Shown here piece after piece: positions 8,456 to 16,240 of a stretch of DNA of 64,000 bases (positions are counted from its first letter, which is position 1; every line of letters begins with the position of its first letter). The translations under genes and the position numbers were made by a program. The stretch is from an uncultured Latescibacterota bacterium (lineage in GTDB: Bacteria; Latescibacterota; UBA2968). The notes under the pieces are model-generated. The model saw only the letters and a program-made list of their open reading frames with translations, searched no databases and had not been told where the DNA came from. Location: assembly GCA_951812755.1 (NCBI GenBank), contig OX638329.1:3294522-3358521 (forward strand), in the 5' to 3' direction.

Positions 8456-8707
8456 CTATGCTAAACTGTGTCTCCCTTCATTCCATTTCTCGTCGTCTTC
8501 TAGATCTATAACGAGCCGCAATTTGATAACTTGAATCCCAGAGAAGCAGCGTTTAACAAATTTCTGTGCCAGGTCCAAGGCCCCTGAAAGGTTGTTTTCG
8601 ATACAAAATTGTTGAACTTTAGGAGGAATTCCTATCCCTTGTGTTTTCGCTCTTTTTAACACCAATGGTGACTCTATAGGATTAGCAATAGCTTCTGGCG
8701 AACTCAT
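8456..8707 (-). CDS. Small hypothetical protein, about 83 aa
   Basis: The frame encodes an acidic protein with the segment PPKVQQFCIENNLSGALDLA and then a beta-like stretch (IQVIKLRLVIDLEDDEKW). This loosely resembles small uncharacterised proteins of cyanobacteria and planctomycetes that end in an acidic, tryptophan-containing strand; I cannot name a function. Two starts are possible: ATG at 8707 with GGGGA 6-7 bases upstream, or TTG at 8770 without a site. The gene is monocistronic and ends in a good terminator, which supports its being real. Confidence 0.5.
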   Translation of the reverse strand: MSSPEAIANPIESPLVLKRAKTQGIGIPPKVQQFCIENNLSGALDLAQKFVKRCFSGIQVIKLRLVIDLEDDEKWNEGRHSLA

Positions 8708-8916
8708 GTTACGTCCCCTTTGGGCAATTTCTGTGTCTAAATCAAGTAATTCCTGTAAGATCTCTAACAATTCATTGACTGGCAGTGTTCCTTAAATTTT
8801 CAGAAGAAAGCTTATGGTTGGGAATATAGATCAGGAAACGATTAACAAAGTGAAAAGAGAAATGAAACTTGTCAAGTTTTTTGTTTTATAAAGGAGCCCC
8901 AGGACCTCAAGTCGCC

Positions 8917-9384
8917 TTAGTACTCAATGCGATCCACCTTTTCCTGCCACTCTCTGAAGACCACTAACGCCTGATCGCGCAGCAATTGCTGGGAGGGGAT
9001 TTGGCGTTTGGCCCTCGGCATTTGCAATTCCTGGTAAAAGAATTGGTCGTCGAATCCAATATCCCTGGCGTCTTCGGCGGTATTGGCGAAATAAATTTTC
9101 TCGATTCTGGCCCAGTAGATGGCGGCGAGACACATGGGACAGGGTTCGCAACTGGTGTAGATTTCGCATCCCACGAGGTGGAAGGTGTCGAGCTTGAATG
9201 TCGCCTTTCTGATGGCCATGATCTCCGCGTGGGCTGTGGGGTCTTTGCTGGAGACCACCTCGTTATATCCTTCCGAAATAATTTCTCCGTTCTTGACGAT
9301 GACCGCACCGAATGGGCCGCCTTTTCCCGCCCTCATATGCTCTCGCGAGAGTTCTATGGCTCTACCCATGAATTTTTGCTGCAT
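8917..9384 (-). CDS. guaD: Guanine deaminase-like nucleoside/nucleobase deaminase
   Basis: 155 residues with the cytidine/deoxycytidylate deaminase zinc site: His52-Ala-Glu54 (proton shuttle) and Pro-Cys82-Pro-Met-Cys85. The surroundings (YTSCEPCPMCLAAIYWAR and IGFDDQFFYQEL) match the small GuaD type seen in Bacillus rather than TadA, which lacks the FDD segment. The predicted reaction is guanine + water to xanthine + ammonia in the cytoplasm. AGGGGAT lies about 6 bases upstream of the ATG at 9384. It is separated from the upstream lipoprotein gene by a strong terminator, so it has its own promoter or relies on readthrough. Confidence 0.82.
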   Translation of the reverse strand: MQQKFMGRAIELSREHMRAGKGGPFGAVIVKNGEIISEGYNEVVSSKDPTAHAEIMAIRKATFKLDTFHLVGCEIYTSCEPCPMCLAAIYWARIEKIYFANTAEDARDIGFDDQFFYQELQMPRAKRQIPSQQLLRDQALVVFREWQEKVDRIEY

Positions 9385-9399
9385 CCCAATATCCCCTTT

Positions 9400-9427
9400 T
9401 AAAAAAGGTGGGCACGAATGCCCACCT
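9400..9427 (-). terminator. Rho-independent terminator with UUCG loop
   Basis: On the minus strand, AGGTGGGCA (9427-9419), loop TTCG, TGCCCACCT (9414-9406), then TTTTTT. The 9-bp perfect stem with a UUCG tetraloop follows the stop of the large lipoprotein gene at 9482 and precedes the guanine deaminase gene. Confidence 0.88.
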
Positions 9428-9481
9428 CATGTTCACTCAGGGCACCGAGGCACCGCCATTGGTATCTGCCCCTGTCCAGCC

Positions 9482-11569
9482 TCAGAGGCATCCGTTTACT
9501 TTGTGATTTGGATCGTCGGGCAAACCGGCGTGGTCAAGATTCGCATCGGCACCACCGGAAACTGCCGTGATGGTGGACCTCTTGAACTGGACAATCTGAT
9601 TTGGCTCAATCGATATTCCGGTTCTATCTCGATCGCTCCTGGCAACGCAGTATTCAAAGACCAGCCTCTCTGTGCCCGATCCGGACTTGTAGGGAGCGGT
9701 TTCCCATAATGGATTCGAGTCCATTTCGAAAACCAGAAACGGTATGCCTGTTACCTCTACGGGCATGTCGAAGGCCACTTCTACCTTTATGATCTCTCCG
9801 CGACCATAGGTGGTACCCCTCTCGGGAGTAGAAATTATCTGGATCCCCGTGATTACTGGTATTGATTCCTTCAGGGACACCTCTGCAGTGGCTGGCGTTT
9901 CCGGAGTCACATTCTTTGGCAGGTCACCGAAGTTTAGCTGGATAGCTTCTCCACCTTCATCGGGGTCGCTATCCACCATAGCCGTCAAAGTGAAGGCCTG
10001 CATGCTTTCGCCTGGTGCGAAAGTGATACTTGAAGGTACGCCGGAATAGTCTTCAGGACCAGCCCCTTCTTTCTCTACCACAGAAATGGGGACCGTGATC
10101 GGCAAAGTGCCTGCCGCCGGGTCCAGATACACCGCAATCTCGGCACCTGAGGGATCTCCTTCCACAGCGGTATAATGCGATGCCATAAAGCAAATAGTGC
10201 GTTTAATCTTCCTGGCTTGTATTGCCGATGACCAGGCTCCGCTACCTTCACTATTGTTGGCTCGTACCTGAATGTCGTAGGCATCTTCCGTCATATTCTC
10301 TAACGTGATGGTCGTCGCCACCAGAGGGGGATCTGTCACTTCCGTCCAGGTTGCTGTTCCTGATGGTCGGTAGCGATAGTCGTAATCGATAACTTCAAAT
10401 CCTGTTGGGAATGCTACCAGGGTACCGTTTTCGCTGAAGCCTCCGGATGCGATCCAGTTCACGTCTATCATCGTGTCGTCTGTTTCCCGAAATCTACCTT
10501 CCACCTGTCCTGGCGGCATCGGGACCCCTACGTCTTTGACCCGTATGCTCACGTCAAGTACCGACCCACTGCACCCTGTTGGGGAGCCTTCACCCCCCAG
10601 ACGATGGATGTTGTGTGTGTTTACGACGCGCACCTGATAATCGTTGTCCGCATTGCTGTCATCAGGTGTTTCATAGTCCGGCACCGTCTTGAAGGTCAAA
10701 GATACAGTTCCCGATGTTGCCCTCTCTTCTGAATTTAGAGAGAATAGGGTATTGTCATCGCCACCATCCGGGAACGTATATACATCGTAGGTATTAACGA
10801 CCTCACATCGGATACGGGGCGGCGACCAGTTGAATCCCCAATCCCGGCGCGCTGCTGTAACTGCTGTCCAGGTGGGCAACTGCCCAGTCTCGAGCATCGT
10901 TGTTCCTTCGTACATCTCTATGGGAGTAGAAATCTCCCAACGTTGGTCTCCTATGTATTCGGCTGGAGCCGAGAACTGGGCTGAGCCGTCGTAAACCAGG
11001 TGTATATTGAAACCCTCAGGATCGCTTTCATCGGTCCCATCGCTTGCGTAGATTGCGGATAGCAGGGTAGGAATGGTGGCGTCTTCTCCATAGACGGAGG
11101 TGAACTGGGCTGGGGTTATATCGCCGTTTCCCCCGAACGCAAAGTTGTTGCCTTCTCGCGTGATTCGCAACAAGGCTTCTGCTGGGCTTTGAATACCCGA
11201 AAGACCAGTTACTGCGAACGCAAACCGGTAGGAGACCGTGTCTCCATCAGGATCCGTCGCTGGCTCACTGTTAAACTTCAGTAGAGCAGTGGGACCGTGC
11301 GGGAGCAAGAGGGTCAGATTGTGAGGGGAACTGTTGAAAGTAGGGGGGTGATTACCTTCGTGGTTCCTTGCTTCTGTAGTGGAACCAGCGTTGATACCGG
11401 CGGGCTTGGTGCGGACAGATCCGACCGGGACACTGGGTGATAGATCACTGGATTGTAAATTCCCGGTTGACCTAATAACCGCTCTTTCCGGGGCGGTAGG
11501 CATGCTATGGCCTCCACAGCCCCATAAACTAACGATGAATGCGAGTAGTGCTGCTACACGAATCGACAT
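9482..11569 (-). CDS. Large surface lipoprotein with cadherin-like, FN3 and Calx-beta domains
   Basis: The start is the ATG at 11569 (MSIRVAALLAF), 9 bases after GAGGAG. A signal sequence with lipobox (LWGC|G) predicts lipidation at Cys18 or so. Next come a cadherin-like module (DPDGDTVSYRFAF, near residue 100), a long beta-rich region, an FN3 domain (about residues 370-460, ending WSSAIQARK), a Calx-beta domain (about 465-570, SGVPSSITFAPGES) and a C-terminal Ig-like module beginning VITGIQIISTP. The total is 695 aa. Such arrays are extracellular adhesion or binding proteins. Three operator-like palindromic sites and a micro-ORF lie upstream, so expression is probably controlled. Confidence 0.82.
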   Translation of the reverse strand: MSIRVAALLAFIVSLWGCGGHSMPTAPERAVIRSTGNLQSSDLSPSVPVGSVRTKPAGINAGSTTEARNHEGNHPPTFNSSPHNLTLLLPHGPTALLKFNSEPATDPDGDTVSYRFAFAVTGLSGIQSPAEALLRITREGNNFAFGGNGDITPAQFTSVYGEDATIPTLLSAIYASDGTDESDPEGFNIHLVYDGSAQFSAPAEYIGDQRWEISTPIEMYEGTTMLETGQLPTWTAVTAARRDWGFNWSPPRIRCEVVNTYDVYTFPDGGDDNTLFSLNSEERATSGTVSLTFKTVPDYETPDDSNADNDYQVRVVNTHNIHRLGGEGSPTGCSGSVLDVSIRVKDVGVPMPPGQVEGRFRETDDTMIDVNWIASGGFSENGTLVAFPTGFEVIDYDYRYRPSGTATWTEVTDPPLVATTITLENMTEDAYDIQVRANNSEGSGAWSSAIQARKIKRTICFMASHYTAVEGDPSGAEIAVYLDPAAGTLPITVPISVVEKEGAGPEDYSGVPSSITFAPGESMQAFTLTAMVDSDPDEGGEAIQLNFGDLPKNVTPETPATAEVSLKESIPVITGIQIISTPERGTTYGRGEIIKVEVAFDMPVEVTGIPFLVFEMDSNPLWETAPYKSGSGTERLVFEYCVARSDRDRTGISIEPNQIVQFKRSTITAVSGGADANLDHAGLPDDPNHKVNGCL

Positions 11570-11675
11570 GACGTGCTCTCCTCTCATTGTTTAGAGTTTG
11601 CACGGTTTCAATTCTGTCCCGCTCCATCAAGCGATAGTCGGCCGTATCTATCCTGCTTAGAGGTAGCGGGGTGGA

Positions 11676-11699
11676 TTAAAGCAATAAAGGTATGTGCAT
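11676..11699 (-). CDS. Candidate leader micro-ORF (7 codons)
   Basis: AAAAGGAG lies 6 bases before an ATG at 11699 that opens a 7-residue frame (MHIPLLL) ending at 11676, about 110 bases upstream of the lipoprotein start. The ribosome binding site is one of the best in the region, yet no longer frame follows. It could be a translated leader, or the decayed start of a lost gene. Confidence 0.3.
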   Translation of the reverse strand: MHIPLLL

Positions 11700-11776
11700 G
11701 AAATTCTCCTTTTATAAAAGATTAGCTACCCTTTAGGACGATTCACCGACCCTCCAGTTCCAGCTATTCCCGAATT

Positions 11777-11837
11777 AAAGACGATATATCGTCTAAAGGG
11801 CGAAGTATAAAATAGAAAGACGAGGTATCGTCTAAAG
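11777..11837. promoter_or_regulatory. Paired operator-like palindromes upstream of the lipoprotein gene
   Basis: Two 22-base sites, 11777-11798 and 11816-11837, share the form AAAGACGA-nn-TATCGTCTAAAG or near it, with cores GACGATATATCGTC (perfect 14-base palindrome) and GACGAGGTATCGTC. Their spacing is 39 bases. A third, inverted half-site (CTTTAGGACGAT) lies at 11731-11742. On the minus strand TATACT lies between the two full sites and could be a -10. This looks like a cluster of sites for a dimeric regulator acting on the gene at 9482-11569; the regulator is not identified. Confidence 0.55.
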
Positions 11838-11963
11838 ATGCGCTACGTAAAATTCAATTAGAATTTTATTTTTTTTTATCCCAATTAAAAATAATACTTT
11901 AAAAATATAAGTATTTGAAGTAATCCATATTGGCACACATGTTGCAGTATCTATTCAATGTAG

Positions 11964-12102
11964 TCGTTTTCTTTTTATCCTGAATTTGAAGGTCACTAAC
12001 ATTTAGTAATAGTGGTTCTCTGTCATGATTGATGCCACCCCCGGGTGTCAATCGTGCGAAGGCGGCACTGGTGAAGGACATTGCCAGTGCCGTCTTTTTT
12101 TA
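11964..12102 (+). ncRNA. Candidate small RNA or leader ending in a terminator
   Basis: A weak promoter-like pair (TTGGCA 11930-11935, 16 bases, TATTCA 11952-11957) precedes a stretch holding two successive hairpins: 12028-12052 (ATTGA/TCAAT with inner CACC/GGTG) and the terminator 12061-12101. No protein frame in between is convincing and no plus-strand gene lies upstream, so the terminator must end either a small RNA or an aborted leader. The downstream methyltransferase has its own promoter. Boundaries are inferred. Confidence 0.35.
12061..12101 (+). terminator. Rho-independent terminator without an upstream gene
   Basis: GGCGGCACTGG (12061-12071) pairs with CCAGTGCCGTC (12084-12094) around a 12-base loop, followed by seven T. 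The 11-bp stem has one G-U pair. Confidence 0.8.
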
Positions 12103-12165
12103 AATGGACAGATTGAGAATAACAGATGGAATGAGATATTCACGCGTCTCATTGATACAAATCGG

Positions 12166-12194
12166 TTGACAGGTGTTTATCTGGCGGGTATAAT
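12166..12194 (+). promoter_or_regulatory. Consensus sigma-70 promoter
   Basis: TTGACA at 12166-12171, a 17-base spacer, and TATAAT at 12189-12194: both hexamers match the consensus exactly. Transcription would start near 12201, giving an untranslated leader of about 130 bases before the methyltransferase gene. Confidence 0.8.
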
Positions 12195-12330
12195 CGGGTT
12201 GAATTTTGGTAAACAAGTGTGTATAAATGCGATATGTAATGTCAAAGTAGAAATGGATCCGAAATCAGTATTTGATTTTGTCGAATAAAATTCATTAGAT
12301 TATTTGTATAACTAACTGCGCTGGAATGGG

Positions 12331-13815
12331 TTGAGAGGAATGTGTGTAAGCAATTTACACGGTGTTGAGGTCGGGCAGGTCTTTACTCCGATTAAATGGG
12401 CAGAATGGCTTATCGAGCGGTGGGGTATTTTCGATGCGTGGATTGATGGGGCTTCTATTTGTGATCCGACAGCAGGACAGGGCGCTTTCGCGCTCGCGCT
12501 GTTCCGTCTCGCCAGATCGAGAGGTGTGCGGGTGTCGTCAGAGCTTCTTTCGCGGCTGACTTTGATCGAAGTAGATGCGTCACATCACCATGCGTTCCAG
12601 CTTAAAGCGCGTCGGAAATTTGAGATTGATTTCCCCACATCTCAGCTTCTCGCCTTAGATGTGATTACAGATCCTCCAAATACGGAGTACGATATTTTAT
12701 TTGGCAACCCGCCGTGGGCAAATTTTACGGATTTGTCCGATTCATATAAGGAGAGACTCAAGCCTTATTTTTTGGCAGAAGGCCTGGTTCCCGATAAAAA
12801 ACAGGTTCTTCTCGGTTCTTCTCGCACCGATATAGCGGCTCTGGTTTTGAAGGTCGTGCTGGGTAACTTGCTGCGGAAGAATGGGATAGGGTGTTTCTAT
12901 GTGCCACTCTCTCTCTTCTCTGGTGATGCTCATAAGGGATTCAGGGACTACATTGCCAGTGGTCGGAAATTTACGGTGGATGAGGTCTGTGAGTTTACTG
13001 CGACAGAGGTGTTCGAAGGGATAGGTACATCTTATTGCTGTGCCAGGTTTCGCATGGATGTGCCACACAAATTCCCCGTCAGGTATTTTAGAGAGCGCAG
13101 TGGTGAGTGGATCGAACACCGTGCGGTTCCTCTCAAGGCATCTGACGATCAATGGCGCGTTCTTCAACACGGAGATACTGCTGATCTCGATAGCTCCATC
13201 AAAGTCAAACTATCTCCTGACCAGAAACCGCGTCAGGGCGTGAATACTTGCGGCGCGAATGCGATTTTCATGTTCGAGGATAAGCCAACGCATCTGCCCG
13301 GGGAATTTCTCTTTCCGCTTGCAACAAAGGAGATCTGGAAAAATGGGGATATGGTCCCGCATAAATGGATTTTGCTTCCATACAATAGAAATACAGGACG
13401 ACCGCTTTCGTGGGACCGTATTGAGCAATATGCCGAATTGAGACAATATCTCATTGAGGTTAGAGGCAAACTGGAAGGTCGGAGAGGTACCTTGATCCGA
13501 TCTGCTATTGCCAAAGGCGTCTGGTGGTCGCTGCTCGGCGTTGGCCCGTATTCTTTTGCACCCTATAAGATTATCTGGGAGGCTTATGGCAAGAATCACT
13601 TCCATCCGGTGATCTTAAACAGGGAGGAGAGACAGGTGTGGCAGGCGAATCAAGCGATGCAGGCGTTTATCCCTTGTTGGAACAGAGCCGATGCAGAACG
13701 GATTTGCTCTGCACTGCAACATCCGGGTATTCCCACTTTGTTGAGACAACTCAACGGAGAGGGAAAATGCAACTGGGCACAGCCGGGAAAGATCAGAAAG
13801 ATTCTTTCATTGTGA
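12331..13815 (+). CDS. Orphan N6-adenine DNA methyltransferase
   Basis: The protein opens with GQVFTP, typical of N6-adenine methylases, then the SAM-binding motif I (DPTAGQGAF, about residues 45-53) and the catalytic motif IV NPPW (about residue 130). The C-terminal half (from about 280) resembles target-recognition regions of Eco57I/TaqI-like enzymes. Predicted role: transfer of a methyl group to adenine in a specific DNA site. No restriction nuclease, specificity subunit or phage-defence partner is adjacent, so it is either a solitary regulatory methylase or a restriction-system relic. The start is unclear: TTG 12331 with GGAA upstream, or ATG 12340 directly abutting AGAGGA. A consensus promoter lies at 12166-12194. 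Confidence 0.85.
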   Translation: MRGMCVSNLHGVEVGQVFTPIKWAEWLIERWGIFDAWIDGASICDPTAGQGAFALALFRLARSRGVRVSSELLSRLTLIEVDASHHHAFQLKARRKFEIDFPTSQLLALDVITDPPNTEYDILFGNPPWANFTDLSDSYKERLKPYFLAEGLVPDKKQVLLGSSRTDIAALVLKVVLGNLLRKNGIGCFYVPLSLFSGDAHKGFRDYIASGRKFTVDEVCEFTATEVFEGIGTSYCCARFRMDVPHKFPVRYFRERSGEWIEHRAVPLKASDDQWRVLQHGDTADLDSSIKVKLSPDQKPRQGVNTCGANAIFMFEDKPTHLPGEFLFPLATKEIWKNGDMVPHKWILLPYNRNTGRPLSWDRIEQYAELRQYLIEVRGKLEGRRGTLIRSAIAKGVWWSLLGVGPYSFAPYKIIWEAYGKNHFHPVILNREERQVWQANQAMQAFIPCWNRADAERICSALQHPGIPTLLRQLNGEGKCNWAQPGKIRKILSL

Positions 13816-13844
13816 TGTTCGTTATGTGATATAGAGGAGGCTTT

Positions 13845-14417
13845 ATGAAAAAAATAATCTGGATCGCGTTGCTGGTGGTATTCGGTACTTTTGGATGGGG
13901 GCACGCGCAATTGCCCGATGCGCCGAATAAGGTGCGTCCCCTGATGGTTGGCGATGAAGTCCCCGCGCTGACGCTCGCTGATGCGAATGGGCGGGCGTTT
14001 GACCTGGGCGCGCACAAAAAGCCGACGATTTTGATTTTTTATCGCGGATACTGGTGACCGCATTGCCGACGGCAGTTGGGACAACTGCAGGAACTGAAGT
14101 CAGAGTTGGATGGTTTGGGATTTGAAATTATTGCTATTGCGCCCGATCCGCCTGAAAAATTGGCTGAGGTGCGCGATCGCGTGGGTCTCGAGTTTTCACT
14201 ATTATCGGATGTAAAATTTGAGGCAGCAAAGGCTTATGGCGTTGCGTTTATGAATAACAGAAAACGCTCTTTACCCGTGCCATCGGTCTTTGTGATTGCC
14301 CCCAATCGCAAGATCCAATTTCAATATATTAATCCCAATTATCGCGAACGCATCGACAACGATGTTCTCGTGGCGATGGCAAGGGCGGTGGCGCGTGATT
14401 TTGAGATTGGGCGGTAA
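13845..14417 (+). CDS. Exported peroxiredoxin-like selenoprotein (in-frame UGA as Sec71)
   Basis: Reading through the TGA at 14055-14057 gives one 190-residue protein. It has a signal peptide (MKKIIWIALLVVFGTFGWGHA), an AhpC/TSA-Redoxin start (GDEVPALTLADANGR), the active site FYRGYW-U-PHC, and an intact thioredoxin fold to a normal C-terminus (LPVPSVFVIAPNRKI). Relatives have FYRGxWCPxC, so UGA falls exactly on the first, catalytic cysteine: Sec71-Pro-His-Cys74. A 17-base stem-loop at 14072-14088 meets the bacterial SECIS rules. GAGGAGG precedes the ATG by 4 bases. Role by family: thiol peroxidase or disulfide reductase, here probably periplasmic. Alternative: a nonsense mutation of a TGC/TGT cysteine codon. 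No selABC or selD lies in this window. Confidence 0.78.
14055..14088 (+). promoter_or_regulatory. UGA codon with candidate bacterial SECIS element
   Basis: UGA at 14055-14057 is followed, after 14 bases, by GCAGTT (14072-14077), loop GGGAC (14078-14082), AACTGC (14083-14088). The distance from UGA to the apical loop is 20 bases and the loop begins GG. This fits the published bacterial rule of 16-37 bases and a G among the first two loop bases. SelB-bound Sec-tRNA would be recruited here. Confidence 0.6.
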
Positions 14418-14493
14418 AAAAGTGGAGGCTGTCGCGATAGATGATATCCTCCGCGCTTTAAGGGTTGGATTATTTTAGGTTTGAAACTCGACC

Positions 14494-15783
14494 ATGCGCA
14501 TTAGAAGAACGGGAAAATTTGTCATCTCCTTTCGAGGGTCCCTTGCCCCTTTGGGCAATCGCGGCTTTCGCAATCTGCTCCTGAGCAACACGCTCTGGTG
14601 GCAGGCCATGTGGATGGAAATGATTGTCGTGGGATGGCTCGTTTTTGAGATTACCCACTCTGCGTTTGCCGTCGCACTGATTGGATTTTACCGATCTATT
14701 CCTCTGGTGCTCATCGGTTTTATCGCCGGGCCATTGATCAATAGCGTTGGGCGCGTTCGCATCGTGATTTTTTCGCAATGGATCAGCGTACTGGTCCTCG
14801 CAGCCATTGGCATGCTGATCTGGACCAATCAACTGGCACTCTGGCATCTCGCGATTGGCGCGGTGTTATTTGGCATCTCGTGGTCCCTCAACTGGACTGC
14901 TCGCCGTGCTCTGGTACCCGATCTGGTCGGCAAGCAGCGCACGGTTGAAGCGATGATGCTCGAAAGCTTTACCCAAAATATCGCCCGCATGGCCGGTCCT
15001 TTTTCAAGCGGATATATTTATGCTTTATATGGCGTACTGGACTGTTATCTTACTATTTTTTGTATTTCCCTCGTCTCATTCCTGATCATGCTTCGCGTCA
15101 AAGTGCCGCGTCATCCCGCGATTATCAAAACCTCTCCGTGGACGCTGATGCGCGAAGGCTTGCAATACATACGCACCAGCCAGCCAATTATGGGGACGTT
15201 GCTCATTACTGTGATCATGAATTTTCTGGCGTTTCCCTACCAGACCATCCTGCCCGTTTTTACACACGATATTCTTCATAAGGGTCCACTCGAATTTGGC
15301 ATACTGGGCGCGTGCAATGGTATTGGTGCGTTTTTTGGCCTTTACGCGGTCAGTGTGTTGCGCTCGCGCCTCAGCCGCGGCTGGATATTTTCCATTGGAT
15401 CGATTTTCCAGTCCCTCGCGCTGTTTGTTTTCGCCTTTAGCACATCGTGGATCGGTGCACTTACCCTGTTTGGCACGTCGGTTGCCTTTCCACTCGCCAT
15501 CTTTCTCCTCATACTTGCCGGCCTGGGGCATGCATTTTTCAGTGTGATGCAAAGCTCAATTATGCTTATCGCTGCTCGCGATGATATGAGAGATCGCGCT
15601 ATGGGTACACTCGTCCTCGCCATTGGCGCAGGACCGCTTGGCAGCCTGCAAATTGGCAAACTCACCGAAGTCTATGGCGCGCCTATCGCCCTTGGCTTAC
15701 ACACCAGTGTCGCCATGGTTACAACTGCACTGGTAACAGCTCTTTTGCCCGGGTTCCGAGCGCGTTTGGATGAGATAAAATAA
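14494..15783 (+). CDS. MFS transporter (EntS-like, MFS_3)
   Basis: A 429-residue protein with about 12 membrane helices and a short cytoplasmic N-terminus (PLGNRGFRNLLLSN). The NRxFR start and the loop WTARRALVPDLVGKQ match the MFS_3/enterobactin-exporter branch, whose members export siderophores, macrolides or other small molecules by proton antiport. It lies 76 bases after the selenoprotein gene on the same strand, with no terminator between them, so co-transcription is possible. A hairpin with weak T run follows the stop. The substrate is unknown. Confidence 0.85.
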   Translation: MRIRRTGKFVISFRGSLAPLGNRGFRNLLLSNTLWWQAMWMEMIVVGWLVFEITHSAFAVALIGFYRSIPLVLIGFIAGPLINSVGRVRIVIFSQWISVLVLAAIGMLIWTNQLALWHLAIGAVLFGISWSLNWTARRALVPDLVGKQRTVEAMMLESFTQNIARMAGPFSSGYIYALYGVLDCYLTIFCISLVSFLIMLRVKVPRHPAIIKTSPWTLMREGLQYIRTSQPIMGTLLITVIMNFLAFPYQTILPVFTHDILHKGPLEFGILGACNGIGAFFGLYAVSVLRSRLSRGWIFSIGSIFQSLALFVFAFSTSWIGALTLFGTSVAFPLAIFLLILAGLGHAFFSVMQSSIMLIAARDDMRDRAMGTLVLAIGAGPLGSLQIGKLTEVYGAPIALGLHTSVAMVTTALVTALLPGFRARLDEIK

Positions 15784-15811
15784 AAGCCTCACAGAAAATT
15801 CTACGAGGCTT
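15784..15811 (+). terminator. Hairpin after the MFS gene
   Basis: AAGCCTC (15784-15790) pairs with GAGGCTT (15805-15811). The T run is poor (TGCTC), so termination may be weak. The stem begins directly after the TAA of the MFS gene. Confidence 0.5.
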
Positions 15812-15925
15812 GCTCAAAAAGGGGATGATTTGTACAGTAATATTTTCAGTTTGTCAATTTTCATATGGCACAATGTAGAGAACTGTATATATCATGTCAA
15901 TGCACATATTTTGGGGAGGTAACAC

Positions 15926-16240
15926 ATGGCACAAGAAACGACGTTGCATGTAAAACTCGACAGTGAGATGGATGAAAGACTCCAGCTATTGGCAAAATCT
16001 CGGCGTAAAAGCAAAGACCAACTCGTACGCGAGGCGCTTTCGGCATGTTACCAAATTTCATTTGTCGATCTGCCCCTGCATCAAAGCCAGGCACTTGTAG
16101 CTTATCAAGGTGGATTCATTAGTCTTGGTAAACTGGCGCGTGTGATGGGAATGCACATTTTACAATTGAGGCAGTGGCTCAAGGAACATGGGATTGATCA
16201 GAACAGTGCGTATGCCAATGAGGATACGGTCAATGCCTGA
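15926..16240 (+). CDS. Antitoxin: ribbon-helix-helix plus UPF0175-like domain
   Basis: Residues 1-45 form a ribbon-helix-helix DNA-binding unit (TLHVKLDSEMDERLQLLA). Residues 60-92 (YQGGFISLGKLARVMGMH) look like the helix-turn-helix of UPF0175 antitoxins. GGGAGG lies 6 bases before the ATG. The gene's last codons overlap the start of the downstream PIN-domain gene by 8 bases, the classic antitoxin-first arrangement with translational coupling. It should bind and neutralise the toxin and repress its own promoter in the 140-base gap upstream. The two-domain make-up is unusual but not unknown. Confidence 0.75.
   Translation: MAQETTLHVKLDSEMDERLQLLAKSRRKSKDQLVREALSACYQISFVDLPLHQSQALVAYQGGFISLGKLARVMGMHILQLRQWLKEHGIDQNSAYANEDTVNA

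Noticed and set aside
8814-8891. 25-codon plus-strand ORF between the hypothetical gene and guaD
   Set aside because: Short, with a weak start signal and low-complexity Lys/Phe ending; more likely the promoter region of the divergent gene.
12025-12288. 87-codon plus-strand frame before the methyltransferase
   Set aside because: It spans a terminator hairpin and a consensus promoter and has no ribosome binding site, so it is not coding.
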